The notes under the pieces were generated by a model. The model had not been told where the DNA came from. It was given only the letters and a program-made list of their open reading frames with translations, and did not search any database. Positions 42,225-52,310 of a DNA stretch of 64,000 nucleotides are shown here, one piece after another. How positions within the stretch are numbered: the first letter of the stretch is position 1; each line of letters opens with the position of its first letter. The DNA is from Sinorhizobium arboris LMG 14919 (GTDB lineage Bacteria; Pseudomonadota; Alphaproteobacteria; Rhizobiales; Rhizobiaceae), in the NCBI RefSeq assembly GCF_000427465.1, contig NZ_KE386497.1, positions 504,804 to 568,803 on the forward strand, read 5' to 3'. The position numbers and the translations under genes were made by a program.

Positions 42225-42777
42225 TCATCTTACGCCGATGCGGGAAAGATCGATCCGCATCTCCGCCGATCCAACGGCATCGTTTTCAGGGCTTTCTGAT
42301 TTGGGATCTGGAGCAGTGCCAGTGTCGCTGTCTTCCTTTTCGGAAGGCCGCACATAGTTTGGCGGCACGCTGCCACCAGGATCAGAAGCCTGAAACACGC
42401 CCACGCTTTCGAACTCACCCGTCTGCCAAGCGTAGACAGCATCCTCGAAAATCTGCGGCAAGACATCTTCGCTCGTCGGGTTTCCGTACCACTTGGCGAC
42501 GATCCGCAAAATTTTGGCAAACATCGACGTTCCCTTGCGAAGGTTTTCGCAGGCATCGACGAGGGCCGGCTGAAGGTCCGCTGCGTTCTTCACGCCGACG
42601 CCCGCCGGAAACTGTGTCAGGCCGACGCGCACTACCGCCTGACCCACATATTGCCTCACGATGGCCATCGCCTCGTCGGCCGAAGTGGCCTTTGGCACCA
42701 GGATCAACCGTCCCCCCGACGATCGCGGGCTTCAGGGTGGGATCGGCGCACTCTTTGATTAGGGCAGCGTCCAACAC
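42225..42777 (-). pseudogene. traH: TraH, conjugal transfer protein, disrupted by an internal frame-shifting deletion
   Basis: Two frames together give TraH. Frame one starts at TTG 42777 (DAALIKECADPTLKPAIV), and frame two continues from GGRLILVPKATSADEAMAIV to the end at 42225. The normal protein has about 20 residues between these parts; here they are missing and the frame changes at a GGGGGG run near 42715. A shortened product starting at ATG 42707 (160 residues) is still possible. Last gene of traA-F-B-H. Confidence 0.8.
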
Positions 42778-42792
42778 AGCGTCTCCTGGGCT

Positions 42793-43956
42793 TCAGGTGT
42801 TGAAGGAAATAACAAGTGGTTTTGCAAAGAGCTTCGCCCATGCGACGGCACTCGCGCGCTGAATCGCGACGATGGAAGTCCCCTTGGTCCACCATCCGTT
42901 TCCAACTGCAATGATCAGGTCTGGGTCGTGGAGCATCGATTGCAGTACCGGCCAGACGACGAACTGCTCGTAACAGATGAGTGGCGCAACCTGACGATCC
43001 CCCACAGTCGCAACTGGATTGGCGAAGAAATGCGCTCGGGCGCCGCCACGTGTCCCCAGCCAGGACCGCCATGGTTGCCACATGGAGCCCGGCACCGGCA
43101 CTCGCTGGCGATAGAGGACCCTGCCGCCGTTATCGGACAGCGTGACGAGCACATTGTCGTATCCAGCCGCATCGACCATGGCGGCGCCAGCGATCACGGA
43201 AATATCCGTGCTTTGCAGAGCCCTGACCCAGAGCCGTTCGACCGTCGGTGTCCAGAAGCTCAGGGCGCTTTCCGGCAGAACGATATTTCTGATGCCGTCT
43301 GATGCACGGTCCGTCAACGTGGCAATCAGATCACGGTGCCGCTGAATACTGGCGTCGCGGCCGAGCGATGACCCCATTTGCAGATCGACGCCCTGCCAGC
43401 CCTCAGGTAGTTTCGGATCGGTCCAGAAGGCGGCGGACCAGAGCCAAAGGCCTGCGAAGGCGATGGCAACAGCCGGCCACATGCGGGTTACGAGGCCCAT
43501 GAGGCCGGCTGTCATCGCCACCAGTCCTGGCCATCCCCATCCGGGAAACAAAACGCCGCCCGCCGTGACAGGATGTGACCAGCCCGTGATGCCCATTGGC
43601 GGTACAGCCATAAGCGCAGCGACCAAGAGATAGCGAAACGGTCGACGGTCAGGGCGCTTCGTCCAGAGCACGGTATGCACGGCAACAAAGCTCCCCGAGG
43701 CGCACAGCCATAGCAATAAGCCCGGCCAAAGATCGGAGGCGTAGAAAGACGCGACGCCCTGCGGCAGACCACGGGATGCCGCCAGATAATATCCGGCCGA
43801 AACAATCGCCGCCACGTATCTCGCTCGCGCATGCCCCCAGAGAATCGGGAAAACCAGCGCCGCCGGAAGGAGCAGGACATTCCCGCTCCACCCAACCATT
43901 CCGGCAAGAACAGACGCGACGGTCAGCACTGCCGGCTGTAGGTAATCACGGCGCAT
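42793..43956 (-). CDS. traB: TraB, conjugal transfer protein with nitrilase-like domain
   Basis: A 387-residue TraB. The N-terminal half has several membrane segments; the C-terminal half is a carbon-nitrogen hydrolase domain like that of apolipoprotein N-acyltransferase (NIVLPESALSFW, then LICYEQFVVWP). Ti TraB raises conjugation efficiency. The start overlaps traF by 11 bases. Confidence 0.92.
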   Translation of the reverse strand: MRRDYLQPAVLTVASVLAGMVGWSGNVLLLPAALVFPILWGHARARYVAAIVSAGYYLAASRGLPQGVASFYASDLWPGLLLWLCASGSFVAVHTVLWTKRPDRRPFRYLLVAALMAVPPMGITGWSHPVTAGGVLFPGWGWPGLVAMTAGLMGLVTRMWPAVAIAFAGLWLWSAAFWTDPKLPEGWQGVDLQMGSSLGRDASIQRHRDLIATLTDRASDGIRNIVLPESALSFWTPTVERLWVRALQSTDISVIAGAAMVDAAGYDNVLVTLSDNGGRVLYRQRVPVPGSMWQPWRSWLGTRGGARAHFFANPVATVGDRQVAPLICYEQFVVWPVLQSMLHDPDLIIAVGNGWWTKGTSIVAIQRASAVAWAKLFAKPLVISFNT

Positions 43957-44512
43957 AGGTCAGTACCTCTTGCGCCAGGCCGAGAATGCCTGCAGCCGGG
44001 ATCGGACCGAAATAGCGGGAGTCGTAGGAGCCGGCGAAAGCCGAGTGCAGGAACACGCAATCGGCCGGCACGATCCCGCCCGAGAACGGCGTCATTGGCC
44101 GACCCCACGCGTCTCGCTGCGCTATGGTGGCGGAGGGAACCAGACGGCCGTTCACGGAGACGCTAGTACCAACTTCGACGCGCTGTCCTTCAACGGCCAC
44201 GACCGACTTGATGAGCGGCGCAACGCCGGCCGGGCACAGGCCGGAGCGCAGGTAACCGCGTATACGTGCCTCCCGCATCGCTGCCGTTTGCGGCGGGCAA
44301 ATGAAGACCAGGTCGCCAGCGGCGACCGGTCTGTCGAGCTTGACGATACGCCAGAGACCGAGAGATTCGCTCGGCGTGAGATTGATCCGGTAGCCGCCGA
44401 ACCAGGCGACCGAGATCGTTCCCAGCAACGCCATTGTGATGGTGGCGAAGCCAAGCAGGAGCGCTTTATCGCGTCGCCTCCTCAACGCCGTTGCAATGAA
44501 AGGAATAGTCAT
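43946..44512 (-). CDS. traF: TraF, S26-type pilin-maturation peptidase
   Basis: A 188-residue membrane peptidase related to signal peptidase I. One N-terminal membrane segment, catalytic Ser in NLTPSESLGLW (near residue 49) and catalytic Lys in LIKSVVAVEGQ (near residue 101). TraF processes and cyclises the conjugative pilin TrbC. The start overlaps the traA stop (ATGA). Confidence 0.93.
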   Translation of the reverse strand: MTIPFIATALRRRRDKALLLGFATITMALLGTISVAWFGGYRINLTPSESLGLWRIVKLDRPVAAGDLVFICPPQTAAMREARIRGYLRSGLCPAGVAPLIKSVVAVEGQRVEVGTSVSVNGRLVPSATIAQRDAWGRPMTPFSGGIVPADCVFLHSAFAGSYDSRYFGPIPAAGILGLAQEVLTYAP

Positions 44513-47500
44513 TTCAGCGATAGCCCCTGGCTCTTCGTCTGCCGCAGCGTCTCGGCCTGCTTGAGGGCTTCGGTGGTCCGCTGGTGTGAACTGAGTTTCT
44601 GCACTGCGCGCATCAGGCCCCAGGCAGACTCGACCTCCGCCTTCTGACCGGCGCTCATGCCGGCGGTGATCGTCTTGAAGGTCTCGCCATTCGCATCCTT
44701 GGCGGCCAAGGGCAGGAAGGTCCGCTCGCCGAAACGCTCAGCGACAGCTTTGGCAAATCCGTCCAGTTCCGCCTTCACCATTTTGTCGGCAAGCGCGAAC
44801 TCGAGCGCCGACGGAAGGTCGTTGCGGTCGATGGCGTCCCGCACGCGCTCGAGCGTCTGGCGTGCATTGGGAGAGAGTGCCGGGATGTCAATCAACACCT
44901 TGCGGCGGACCGCCACTTCCTCCGCCTGATGGCGTTGTTCGGCCTGACTGCGCTGGCGCAGGTAATCGCCGAGACTTTGAGCAAGAGCGGGAACGTTGCG
45001 TTCCGCCCTCTCGCGATCCTGCTTATCGGCGCGGCTTGCGAGCAGGCCGGATTTCCCCTTGAGTGCACCAAAACTTTCCGGCTGGCCAGCGATCTTCGCA
45101 AGCGTCGATTTGGCGACGGTCTCATCCTTCAGCATGGCATCGACATTGACGGCCTTGAAGGCGGCTTCCGGCTGCGCATAGACGAGATGGAAGCGGGTAG
45201 AGACATCTTCCCATTGCTTCTTCAGACTGGGATCGGATTCGAGCTTATCGGCAACCGCCTGCTCGACCGATTTCGGGAATGTTGCGATGCCGGCAACCAT
45301 GGGGCTGGCCTCCTTGCTGCTTTGCGAGTGGGTCGGTTTGGTGCTGGTGCCGAAGCCGAGCTTGGCGCCGATGGCGAGGAGCCGGTGGGCAAGATCGGCC
45401 AGTTTCTGCTTCTGGCGGACCGTCCATTCGAGCCGGTCGCGGGCTATCGTGCGGGCGACGTTGACGAGATGCAGCCCGCGCGCTTCGGCAAAACGCAGTG
45501 CCTGGCGGTAGAAGGTGGCCCTCTCGTAATCGAGCGTGGTTTCCTTGGCATTCTTGCGCGACAGGATCTTGATCAGGCCGCCGGCAAACGCGAAGGATCG
45601 AGAGCCGTAATAGACGCGGAGATCCTCACGATGACGCGTCATCGCCACATAGGTCAGATGCCGATCGAGGGAGAGCGAAGCGAGCACCTTCACCCGGTCG
45701 ACGGTGGCGCCTTGGCTCTTATGGATCGTGGTGGCATAGCCGTGGTCGAGATTGTTGTAGAACCGCTGCTCGACTGTGACCTGCCGGCGGTGCTCACCTT
45801 CGCCGATCTCTGCGACGATGCGGTTTTGCGCGGCTTCAACGACCTTGCCGAGCATGCCGTTCTTGACGCCGAGCGAGCCTTCGTTCTTCAGGAAAACGAT
45901 CTGATCGCCGGGTGCGAAATTGCGGTGTCCGTCCTCCGCCCGGAAAGCAAAACCGTCGCCAATAATGCCACGCTCGACGAGCTCGGCGCGCCCCATCTCG
46001 TTGAGCATTCGCACATCGCGCCTGAGATGGGCGAGGATCAGTGTCGTCTTCGCCGGATCGTAGTCGCGGCTCCAATCGGCGATGAGCGTATCGACTGCCT
46101 CGTTCTTCAGCCTCAAACCTATCATTCGACCCTGTGCGGTATAGGCATCGACAGCCTTGCGAACGTTGCCGCGCGCGAGATCGAGCGAAGCGTCGCGCAT
46201 CCATTGTTCGCGCTGACGATAGATGGTTTCGAGTTCGGCATAACCGATGCGATCAGCAATCGCACGGAACGCGGCGCCGGCTTCGATCGGCTGTAGCTGT
46301 TCCGGATCGCCGACCAGGACAAGCTTGGCGCCGGCCTTGGTCACCGTCTCAACCAGGTGCGCCATCTGCCGTGACGACACCATGCCGGCCTCGTCGAGAA
46401 CGAAGACAGTCTTCGCGTCGAGCTGGTTTCGGCCCTCGTTCCACCGAAGCTCCCATGACGAAAGCGTGCGCGAGGCTATTCCTGCTTCCTTCTCCAAACC
46501 CTCCGCGGCCTTGCCGGCAAGCGCGCCACCGACGACACGGTATCCGCCTGCTTCCCACGCCGCGCGCGCGGCTTTCATCATCGTCGTCTTGCCGGCGCCG
46601 GCGCGGCCGATGACGGCTGCGATCCGCTCGGGTCCCGCGATATGTTCGATCGCTGTCCTCTGCTCCTCCGACAAGCGCGAATGGCGCTCGAACGTCGCCT
46701 CGAGCACCGCTTCCCGAACGCCATGCGAGGATCGCCTCGAGAGCCAGATCGCGCGGTTGGCCATCTCCGCTTCGAGCCGGATCAGCTCGCGCGTCGTGTA
46801 CTTGGCCGGCAACCGGGCTCCGGTCGCAAATGCGATCCGCTCGCGCTCGAGACGGAGCGCTTCGGGGCTTTGGAGGACGCGAACCATCAGGCTCTGGAAG
46901 AGGGCGGCATCGTCGATATAGCGATGCAGGATCTTCGCAACGTCCCGCTCATCGAAAACGCTCTTCTCCCGCGTGATCAGTTCGAGGACGATTTCCGGCC
47001 GGCGCTGGATGCGACGTGCGTTCTCGCTTCGCCGCGCCTCCTGCAGCTCGATCCGTTCGAGCTTTGGTGACCCTGCCGACGACTGCGTCCTCGCCTGCTC
47101 CGCATTGCGGCCGATGGCCGTTGCACCAACACCAATATGGATGGTCGGCTCCACTTCGATGCCCTGTTTTTCGAAGGACCGGCCATCGATCCGGATATCG
47201 AGACCGGCGAGTGCCAGATGCCGGTTCTGGCAGGCAAACCAGCCGTCGCGAAAGGCATTGAAGTCGTCGAGGCTTCCGGCCCAGAGTTCATAAACGATCT
47301 TGCCGGCGTCGTTGCGGATCGGATTGCCGTCCGGCCCGAGAACCGCAACTTTTTTGGCGCCGAATCCGTCTTCGGTGAGTGGTCGAAGGGTCGTCATCAG
47401 ATGCACATGCGGATTGCCCGGTGCATCGTGATAAACCCAATCCGCCACCATTCCCTTGGCGGTCACATGCCGTTCGACGAAGTCGCGGACAAGCGCGATG

Positions 47501-47832
47501 TTCTGCTCGGCCGTCAATTTGATCGGGAGCGCAATCGTGATGTCCTTGGCAAGCTGGGCGTCGGAGCGCTTCTCGAAGTCTTCGACCTTATTCCAGAAGG
47601 CTTCGGAAGCGCCGGAGGCCGAGCGATCGGCAATCATCAACCGCAACCATTCGGGTGAATCGGCCGGGATGACGAACTCCTCGTGCAGCAAACCCTGCTT
47701 GCGGGTGTAGTCGATCGTCCGGGCTTCCCGCTCGTACTCCATTTTGGCGCAGTGCCGATAGGCTGCCGACAGCACGGCGCTGCGACCGGAGCCACGGCCA
47801 ACGACGCTGACGGAGAAATGAGGAACGGCCAC
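44509..47832 (-). CDS. traA: TraA, relaxase-helicase of the Ti/MOBQ type
   Basis: About 1107 residues. The N-terminal MobA/MobL relaxase domain (GRGSGRSAVLSAAYRHCAKM; metal-binding HVH in GNPHVHLMTTLRPL) nicks oriT. The central TraI-like helicase has Walker A GRAGAGKTTMMKA and Walker B FVLDEAGM. The C-terminus is coiled-coil-prone. I prefer the GTG at 47832 (giving MAVPHFSVSV, as in relatives); a TTG at 47868 is in frame. Divergent from traCDG across oriT. Confidence 0.93.
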   Translation of the reverse strand: MAVPHFSVSVVGRGSGRSAVLSAAYRHCAKMEYEREARTIDYTRKQGLLHEEFVIPADSPEWLRLMIADRSASGASEAFWNKVEDFEKRSDAQLAKDITIALPIKLTAEQNIALVRDFVERHVTAKGMVADWVYHDAPGNPHVHLMTTLRPLTEDGFGAKKVAVLGPDGNPIRNDAGKIVYELWAGSLDDFNAFRDGWFACQNRHLALAGLDIRIDGRSFEKQGIEVEPTIHIGVGATAIGRNAEQARTQSSAGSPKLERIELQEARRSENARRIQRRPEIVLELITREKSVFDERDVAKILHRYIDDAALFQSLMVRVLQSPEALRLERERIAFATGARLPAKYTTRELIRLEAEMANRAIWLSRRSSHGVREAVLEATFERHSRLSEEQRTAIEHIAGPERIAAVIGRAGAGKTTMMKAARAAWEAGGYRVVGGALAGKAAEGLEKEAGIASRTLSSWELRWNEGRNQLDAKTVFVLDEAGMVSSRQMAHLVETVTKAGAKLVLVGDPEQLQPIEAGAAFRAIADRIGYAELETIYRQREQWMRDASLDLARGNVRKAVDAYTAQGRMIGLRLKNEAVDTLIADWSRDYDPAKTTLILAHLRRDVRMLNEMGRAELVERGIIGDGFAFRAEDGHRNFAPGDQIVFLKNEGSLGVKNGMLGKVVEAAQNRIVAEIGEGEHRRQVTVEQRFYNNLDHGYATTIHKSQGATVDRVKVLASLSLDRHLTYVAMTRHREDLRVYYGSRSFAFAGGLIKILSRKNAKETTLDYERATFYRQALRFAEARGLHLVNVARTIARDRLEWTVRQKQKLADLAHRLLAIGAKLGFGTSTKPTHSQSSKEASPMVAGIATFPKSVEQAVADKLESDPSLKKQWEDVSTRFHLVYAQPEAAFKAVNVDAMLKDETVAKSTLAKIAGQPESFGALKGKSGLLASRADKQDRERAERNVPALAQSLGDYLRQRSQAEQRHQAEEVAVRRKVLIDIPALSPNARQTLERVRDAIDRNDLPSALEFALADKMVKAELDGFAKAVAERFGERTFLPLAAKDANGETFKTITAGMSAGQKAEVESAWGLMRAVQKLSSHQRTTEALKQAETLRQTKSQGLSLK

Positions 47833-47913
47833 GGCGGTCTGAGCTCCCAGCTTGCGGAACGAATTCAACGGGTTCTTCAGGAGCAGCGGCCCCGTCAGGG
47901 CACTCAGAGCAAG

Positions 47914-47947
47914 ACGTCGTGACAGCGACGTATAATTGCGCCCTTGG
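47914..47947 (+). other. oriT core (Ti/RSF1010-like nick region)
   Basis: Inverted repeat ACGTCG, TGACAG, CGACGT (47914-47931) followed by TATAATTGCGCCCTTGG. Ti-plasmid and RSF1010/R1162 oriTs share this plan: inverted repeat, then TAA-TGCG, then CCCT. By analogy the nick is between 47940 and 47941 on the plus strand. It lies between divergent traA and traC, as on Ti plasmids. Confidence 0.85.
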
Positions 47948-48017
47948 AAGCCGCTCCTTCGGAACGGCCGGGATCATTCACCAAGGCATCGCCCTTGGCG
48001 ATTGTAGGATTCACAGT

Positions 48018-48032
48018 AGTGCGTTCCGCACT
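48018..48032. promoter_or_regulatory. Candidate TraR box or operator upstream of traC
   Basis: AGTGCG, TTC, CGCACT is a perfect dyad 59 bases before traC, in the region where Ti plasmids carry the tra box. It does not match the Ti consensus beyond GTGC/GCAC half-sites, so the assignment is tentative. Confidence 0.35.
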
Positions 48033-48090
48033 CCGTTCGGAAAAACTGGCCCTCGAAAGACAAGCTTTCTCAGCCAGGGAGACGGACGGA

Positions 48091-48387
48091 ATGAGGAAAC
48101 CCTCCTCGAAAATTCGCGATGAAATCGCCAAGCTCCAGGAACAACTCAAGATCGCGGAAACGCGAGAAGCCGAGCGGATCGGCCGGATTGCGCTCAAGGC
48201 AGGACTTGGCGAAATCGCGATCGAGGAAGCCGAGCTTCAGGCGGCTTTCGAGAGTCTGGCGAAACGCTTTCGCGGAGGGCAGGGCGCATCGACCGGAGGG
48301 AAAAAGGGGGATGGCGACGTCAGCGCCGGCGCGTCGTCCGCGGCGGTCGCGTCTGGCGCGGCTCAGGGCGGCAATGGCGAGGCTTGA
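48091..48387 (+). CDS. traC: TraC, relaxosome accessory protein
   Basis: A 98-residue TraC. The helical N-terminus ([20 protein letters not shown]) is strongly conserved in Ti-type TraC and the C-terminus is glycine/alanine-rich and low in complexity. ATG 48091 gives the family start MRKPSSKI. Needed with TraA for efficient DNA processing. Confidence 0.9.
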   Translation: MRKPSSKIRDEIAKLQEQLKIAETREAERIGRIALKAGLGEIAIEEAELQAAFESLAKRFRGGQGASTGGKKGDGDVSAGASSAAVASGAAQGGNGEA

Positions 48388-48391
48388 GCGG

Positions 48392-48607
48392 ATGGCGAGA
48401 ACAATGACATCCGATGCCCGCAAAAAGGACACGCGGGAGAAGATCGAGCTCGGCGGGCTGATCGTGAAGGCGGGCTTGCGATACGAGAAGCGCGCGCTCC
48501 TGCTCGGGGCGTTGGTCGAACTCAGCCACCGGCTGAAGTCCGACGAAGGTGAGCGGGCGCGGTTGATCGCAATCGGCGCGGAGGCATTCGGCAATGACGG
48601 CGAATAG
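48392..48607 (+). CDS. traD: TraD, small conjugal transfer protein
   Basis: A 71-residue TraD, the length of the Ti protein, with the hallmark [20 protein letters not shown]. Starts 4 bases after the traC stop and overlaps traG by 14 bases. Confidence 0.92.
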   Translation: MARTMTSDARKKDTREKIELGGLIVKAGLRYEKRALLLGALVELSHRLKSDEGERARLIAIGAEAFGNDGE

Positions 48608-50558
48608 GCTTGCTCTCGTCGCTGTCCCTGCCGTGCTGATGACCTTTGCCGTCATCGGCATGACCGGGACCGAGCAGTGGCTATCGAACTTCGGCAAGAC
48701 GGAATCGGCGAGGCTGACGCTGGGCCGCGTCGGAATCGCCGCGCCCTATGTCAGCGCCGCGGCGATTGGCGTGATCTTTCTGTTCGCGAGCGCCGGCTCC
48801 GCGAACATCAAATTCGCCGGCTGCAGCGCTCTGGCCGGAGCCGCAGCAACGATCCTGATTGCGGCGATACGCGAGGCGGGACGTCTTGCCGCATTCGCCG
48901 GAAAGGTGCCGGCGGGCAACTCCATCACCTCGTATCTCGACCCTGCAACGATGATCGGCGCAGCTGCCGCGCTGGTGGCGGGATGTTTCGCGCTACGCGT
49001 CGCGCTGATCGGCAACGCTGCCTTCGCACGCGCCGAGCCGAAACGCATCCGGGGACAAAGGGCGCTGCATGGGGAGACCGACTGGATGAAGATGCAGGAC
49101 GCGGCAAAGCTCTTTCCCGATACCGGCGGCATCGTCATTGGCGAGCGCTACCGCGTCGACAAGGACAGCACGGCAGCGCGTTCGTTTCGTGCGGATGATC
49201 CCGAAACCTGGGGCGTCGGCGGCAAGTCACCGCTGCTCTGCTTCGACGGCTCGTTCGGATCCTCGCACGGCATCGTGTTCGCCGGTTCCGGCGGCTTTAA
49301 GACGACGTCGGTGACGATCCCGACGGCACTCAAATGGGGCGGTGCGCTTGTCGTCCTCGACCCTTCGAACGAAGTGGCGCCGATGGTTCACCAGCATCGG
49401 AAGAATGCAGCGCGTTTCATTCGCATTCTCGATCCGAAGGCGCCGGAAACGGGCTTCAACGCTCTCGACTGGATCGGCCGCTTCGGCGGAACCAAGGAGG
49501 AAGACATCGCCTCCGTCGCGTCGTGGATCATGAGTGATAGCGGCGGCCCGCGCGGCGTGCGCGACGACTTCTTCCGGGCATCGGCGCTGCAGCTTCTGAC
49601 CGCGCTGATCGCCGACGTCTGCCTGTCCGGCCATACCGACAGTGAGTTCCAGACCTTGCGGCAGGTTCGGGCCAATCTTTCTGAGCCGGAACCGAAACTG
49701 CGTGAGCGACTGCAATCCATCTACGACAATTCGAACTCGGACTTCGTGAAGGAGAATGTCGCCGCCTTCGTCAACATGACGCCGGAGACCTTCTCCGGTG
49801 TCTACGCCAATGCGGTCAAGGAAACACACTGGTTGTCCTATCCGAACTATGCCGCACTCGTATCGGGTTCGACCTTCTCAACCGACGCGCTTGCGGCCGG
49901 CAAGACCGACGTATTCATCAACATCGACCTGAAGACACTGGAGACGCATTCCGGTCTTGCCCGGGTGATCATCGGCTCGCTCATTAACGCCATCTACAAT
50001 CGCGACGGCGAGGTGAAGGACAGGGCCCTCTTCCTTCTCGATGAGGTCGCGCGTCTCGGCTACATGCGCATCCTGGAAACCGCGCGTGACGCTGGCCGCA
50101 AGTATGGCATCACATTGACGATGATCTACCAGTCGATTGGCCAGATGCGGGAGACCTATGGCGGCCGCGATGCGGCGAGCAAATGGTTCGAGAGCGCGAG
50201 CTGGATCTCTTTCGCCGCGATCAACGATCCGGATACCGCAGACTACATCTCGAAGCGCTGCGGCATGACCACGGTCGAGATCGACCAGGTCAGCCGCAGT
50301 TTCCAATCTAGGGGATCATCGCGGACTCGATCGAAGCAGCTGGCGGCGCGGCCGCTGATCCAGGCGCATGAGGTTCTTCGCATGCGGGCAGACGAGCAGA
50401 TCGTCTTCACCGCCGGCAACCCGCCGCTTCGCTGCGGCAGGGCGATCTGGTTCCGGCGTGAAGACATGAAGGCCTGCGTCGGCACGAACAGGTTTCACAA
50501 GGTCGGAAAGACGGCTGTCGGAAGCTTGGCACTCTTCCACGCGCGGGGGTCTCGCTAG
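48594..50558 (+). CDS. traG: TraG, type IV coupling protein
   Basis: A 654-residue VirD4/TraG ATPase that links the relaxosome to the Trb channel. Two to three N-terminal membrane segments, Walker A-like [14 protein letters not shown] near residue 227, Walker [13 protein letters not shown] near residue 478, and the TraG-type C-terminal domain. Last gene of traCDG. Confidence 0.95.
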   Translation: MTANRLALVAVPAVLMTFAVIGMTGTEQWLSNFGKTESARLTLGRVGIAAPYVSAAAIGVIFLFASAGSANIKFAGCSALAGAAATILIAAIREAGRLAAFAGKVPAGNSITSYLDPATMIGAAAALVAGCFALRVALIGNAAFARAEPKRIRGQRALHGETDWMKMQDAAKLFPDTGGIVIGERYRVDKDSTAARSFRADDPETWGVGGKSPLLCFDGSFGSSHGIVFAGSGGFKTTSVTIPTALKWGGALVVLDPSNEVAPMVHQHRKNAARFIRILDPKAPETGFNALDWIGRFGGTKEEDIASVASWIMSDSGGPRGVRDDFFRASALQLLTALIADVCLSGHTDSEFQTLRQVRANLSEPEPKLRERLQSIYDNSNSDFVKENVAAFVNMTPETFSGVYANAVKETHWLSYPNYAALVSGSTFSTDALAAGKTDVFINIDLKTLETHSGLARVIIGSLINAIYNRDGEVKDRALFLLDEVARLGYMRILETARDAGRKYGITLTMIYQSIGQMRETYGGRDAASKWFESASWISFAAINDPDTADYISKRCGMTTVEIDQVSRSFQSRGSSRTRSKQLAARPLIQAHEVLRMRADEQIVFTAGNPPLRCGRAIWFRREDMKACVGTNRFHKVGKTAVGSLALFHARGSR

Positions 50559-50716
50559 GCGCTGGGACGGTGAGAGACACGGATGGTGTGACTGAGGGGT
50601 CGCGAGAGGATCGTCACCCGACGGGGCGGAGACCGCGGGCGGGCTCCGTGAGCGCAGCGAGTAGAGCCGTGCGCCGCAGGCGTCTCGCCCAAGCCCTTCG
50701 CATATCATCACCGATG

Positions 50717-50742
50717 TGAATCGATCCATGCCCATCGATTCA
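50717..50742. promoter_or_regulatory. Inverted repeat upstream of the WGR gene
   Basis: TGAATCGAT and ATCGATTCA, perfect 9-bp arms around an 8-base loop, 45 bases before the start codon at 50788. Operator or hairpin. Confidence 0.55.
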
Positions 50743-50787
50743 TAAGTGTCGTTGGACGCGACTCCCCGGATCAGCGATCCTGACGTC

Positions 50788-51045
50788 ATGATCTCTCAAC
50801 CCTACCGCCTCTACGTCGAACGCTCGGATCCCGCGAGGAATATGGCCCGCTACTATGCCATGTCGATCGAACCGAACCTGTTCGGGGACATCTGCCTGCT
50901 TCGGAAGTGGGGCCGCATTGGAACCAGGGGACAGATGATGGTCCATCATTTCCGCCGGGAAGAGGAAGCGGTCCGGCTGTTTCTCGATGTGCTCCGACGG
51001 AAACGAAAACGCGGTTATCGTCCGCGCGCTTCTATGCCCATATGA
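50788..51045 (+). CDS. WGR-domain protein
   Basis: An 85-residue protein consisting of one WGR domain (MISQPYRLYVERSDP, then LLRKWGRIGTRGQ). WGR domains are thought to bind nucleic acid, as in PARPs. Such genes are common near traG on rhizobial plasmids. ATG 50788. Confidence 0.85.
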   Translation: MISQPYRLYVERSDPARNMARYYAMSIEPNLFGDICLLRKWGRIGTRGQMMVHHFRREEEAVRLFLDVLRRKRKRGYRPRASMPI

Positions 51046-51485
51046 AAAAATCCGCCGAAGCGGTGCTCTACGGCGCCTCAGCGGCGCCGGTTCCGGTCGG
51101 TCTCGAACGACACCTCGACCTCGACGAAGAATAGGATCGTGATGGCCAGCTAAGGCCTAGTCTAGCTTTCCGTTGCGGAAGAAATTGCTGATCACCTTGC
51201 CGAGGGTGCGAAGCCGGCGGTAGGTGGCGGCGAAGAATTGAGGGAACTGCTATATGATTTCTCTCCTTTCGAAATGCGGTCATCGCGGGGGGGGGGGCAG
51301 GCGGCGGGTCGAAAAGGAGGGACACACCAATCGCTATCGCTGCAATGGCAGGGCTACTCGCCATGGCATGGCGATCTGGTTCCGTCAGTCAATGTTCGGC
51401 GCCATTGAAACCAGGTGCGTGGGAGAGGACGTTCGCCCGAGAGTGCGTGCGCAGTCCTCAATTGAGACTGCGCCAAGGATCCCGA
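51046..51485. other. Decayed region with a protein-end fragment and an 11-G run
   Basis: No intact gene. On the minus strand 51163-51248 reads QFPQFFAATYRRLRTLGKVI, SNFFRNGKLD and stop, a convincing C-terminus preceded by an in-frame stop, so it is a remnant. A homopolymer of 11 G lies at 51287-51297, close to the break. Confidence 0.5.
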
Positions 51486-51977
51486 TCAGGATCCCGCGCA
51501 CCGAGCGTAGGTGGCACGCGCCGCATGTACGGCGATCCCGGTTTCTCGCGCAATATCCTTGATGATCGGTGCCAGCGAGCCGAGTTCTTCTTCGGTAAGC
51601 GCAACCAGCTCTGGATAGTTGATTTCGACGCCGGTGTAGTCCGCTGTCAAAGCAATGGCCCAATCGCCGCCATTGACTCGATACTCATGGGTGTCGAAAT
51701 CGATTTCGAGATCGTCCAGCAGATTGATGGCAAAGCGCCCGAAAATCTCGGTTTCGCCGTCCAACTGATATTTGGCGAATTCGTCCTCTCCGGTGAGAAC
51801 GTTCCGCTCCAACGCCATGATGGTCCGGACGCGCGCGGTGGCGGCATCCAGTCCTTCGATCAGGCGATCATGGAGCTCTCGCGAGAAGTCGGTATCGCAG
51901 CCGAAGCGGTTGGCGAGAACGAGGAGCCGGAAACCGGAGAGCGCGGCGACGAGGGTAAGGTTCTGATCAGTTGTCAT
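51486..51977 (-). CDS. Hypothetical protein (163 aa)
   Basis: A 163-residue acidic helical protein with no motif I recognise. ATG 51977 follows AAGGAG. It is the first of a run of minus-strand genes (to 59344) on the presumed leading side of oriT, and has hairpin element A1 55 bases upstream. Confidence 0.7.
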   Translation of the reverse strand: MTTDQNLTLVAALSGFRLLVLANRFGCDTDFSRELHDRLIEGLDAATARVRTIMALERNVLTGEDEFAKYQLDGETEIFGRFAINLLDDLEIDFDTHEYRVNGGDWAIALTADYTGVEINYPELVALTEEELGSLAPIIKDIARETGIAVHAARATYARCAGS

Positions 51978-52031
51978 GTGTGATCTCCTTCATCTTTATG
52001 ACGGAGATCGGCCACTCCGTGGCAAAGAGGG

Positions 52032-52134
52032 GTCAGGGATCGCGGAACGCGACTTGCAAGCGGGGGAACCGATTTTTCTGAAGCGCAGTGCAACGCAGCG
52101 GCGGAAAAATTGGGGAGACCGCGCCGTCCTTGAC
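52032..52134. repeat. Long imperfect hairpin element A1
   Basis: About 103 bases. The outer arms (GTCAGGGATCGCGG against CCGCGCCGTCCTTGAC) pair imperfectly; an inner stem is CCGATTTTTC against GGAAAAATTGG. It shares layout and sequence (GGGGGA-CCGA, then TTGG-GGA, CCGCG, GTCCTTGA) with element A2. It lies just upstream of the 163-aa gene. Confidence 0.55.
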
Positions 52135-52310
52135 GCCGGATTTGCTGGAGTAAAATAGGAGGTCAGAGAGAGAAGAGCCCCGCGTACCCGAAGGGAACGC
52201 GACCGTTCCCGGCGCGAGCCGACGGGGAGCGTCGAGGGGTGAAATCCCTGACAGCCGGGCGGCCGGTCGATCCGGCCGGGCCAAGCTCACGGGATGGAGG
52301 TAAGCCTCGA

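Noticed and set aside
44929..46296. 455-codon open frame antisense to traA
   Set aside because: Antisense shadow of a gene with clear relaxase and helicase motifs; no ribosome site or protein family.
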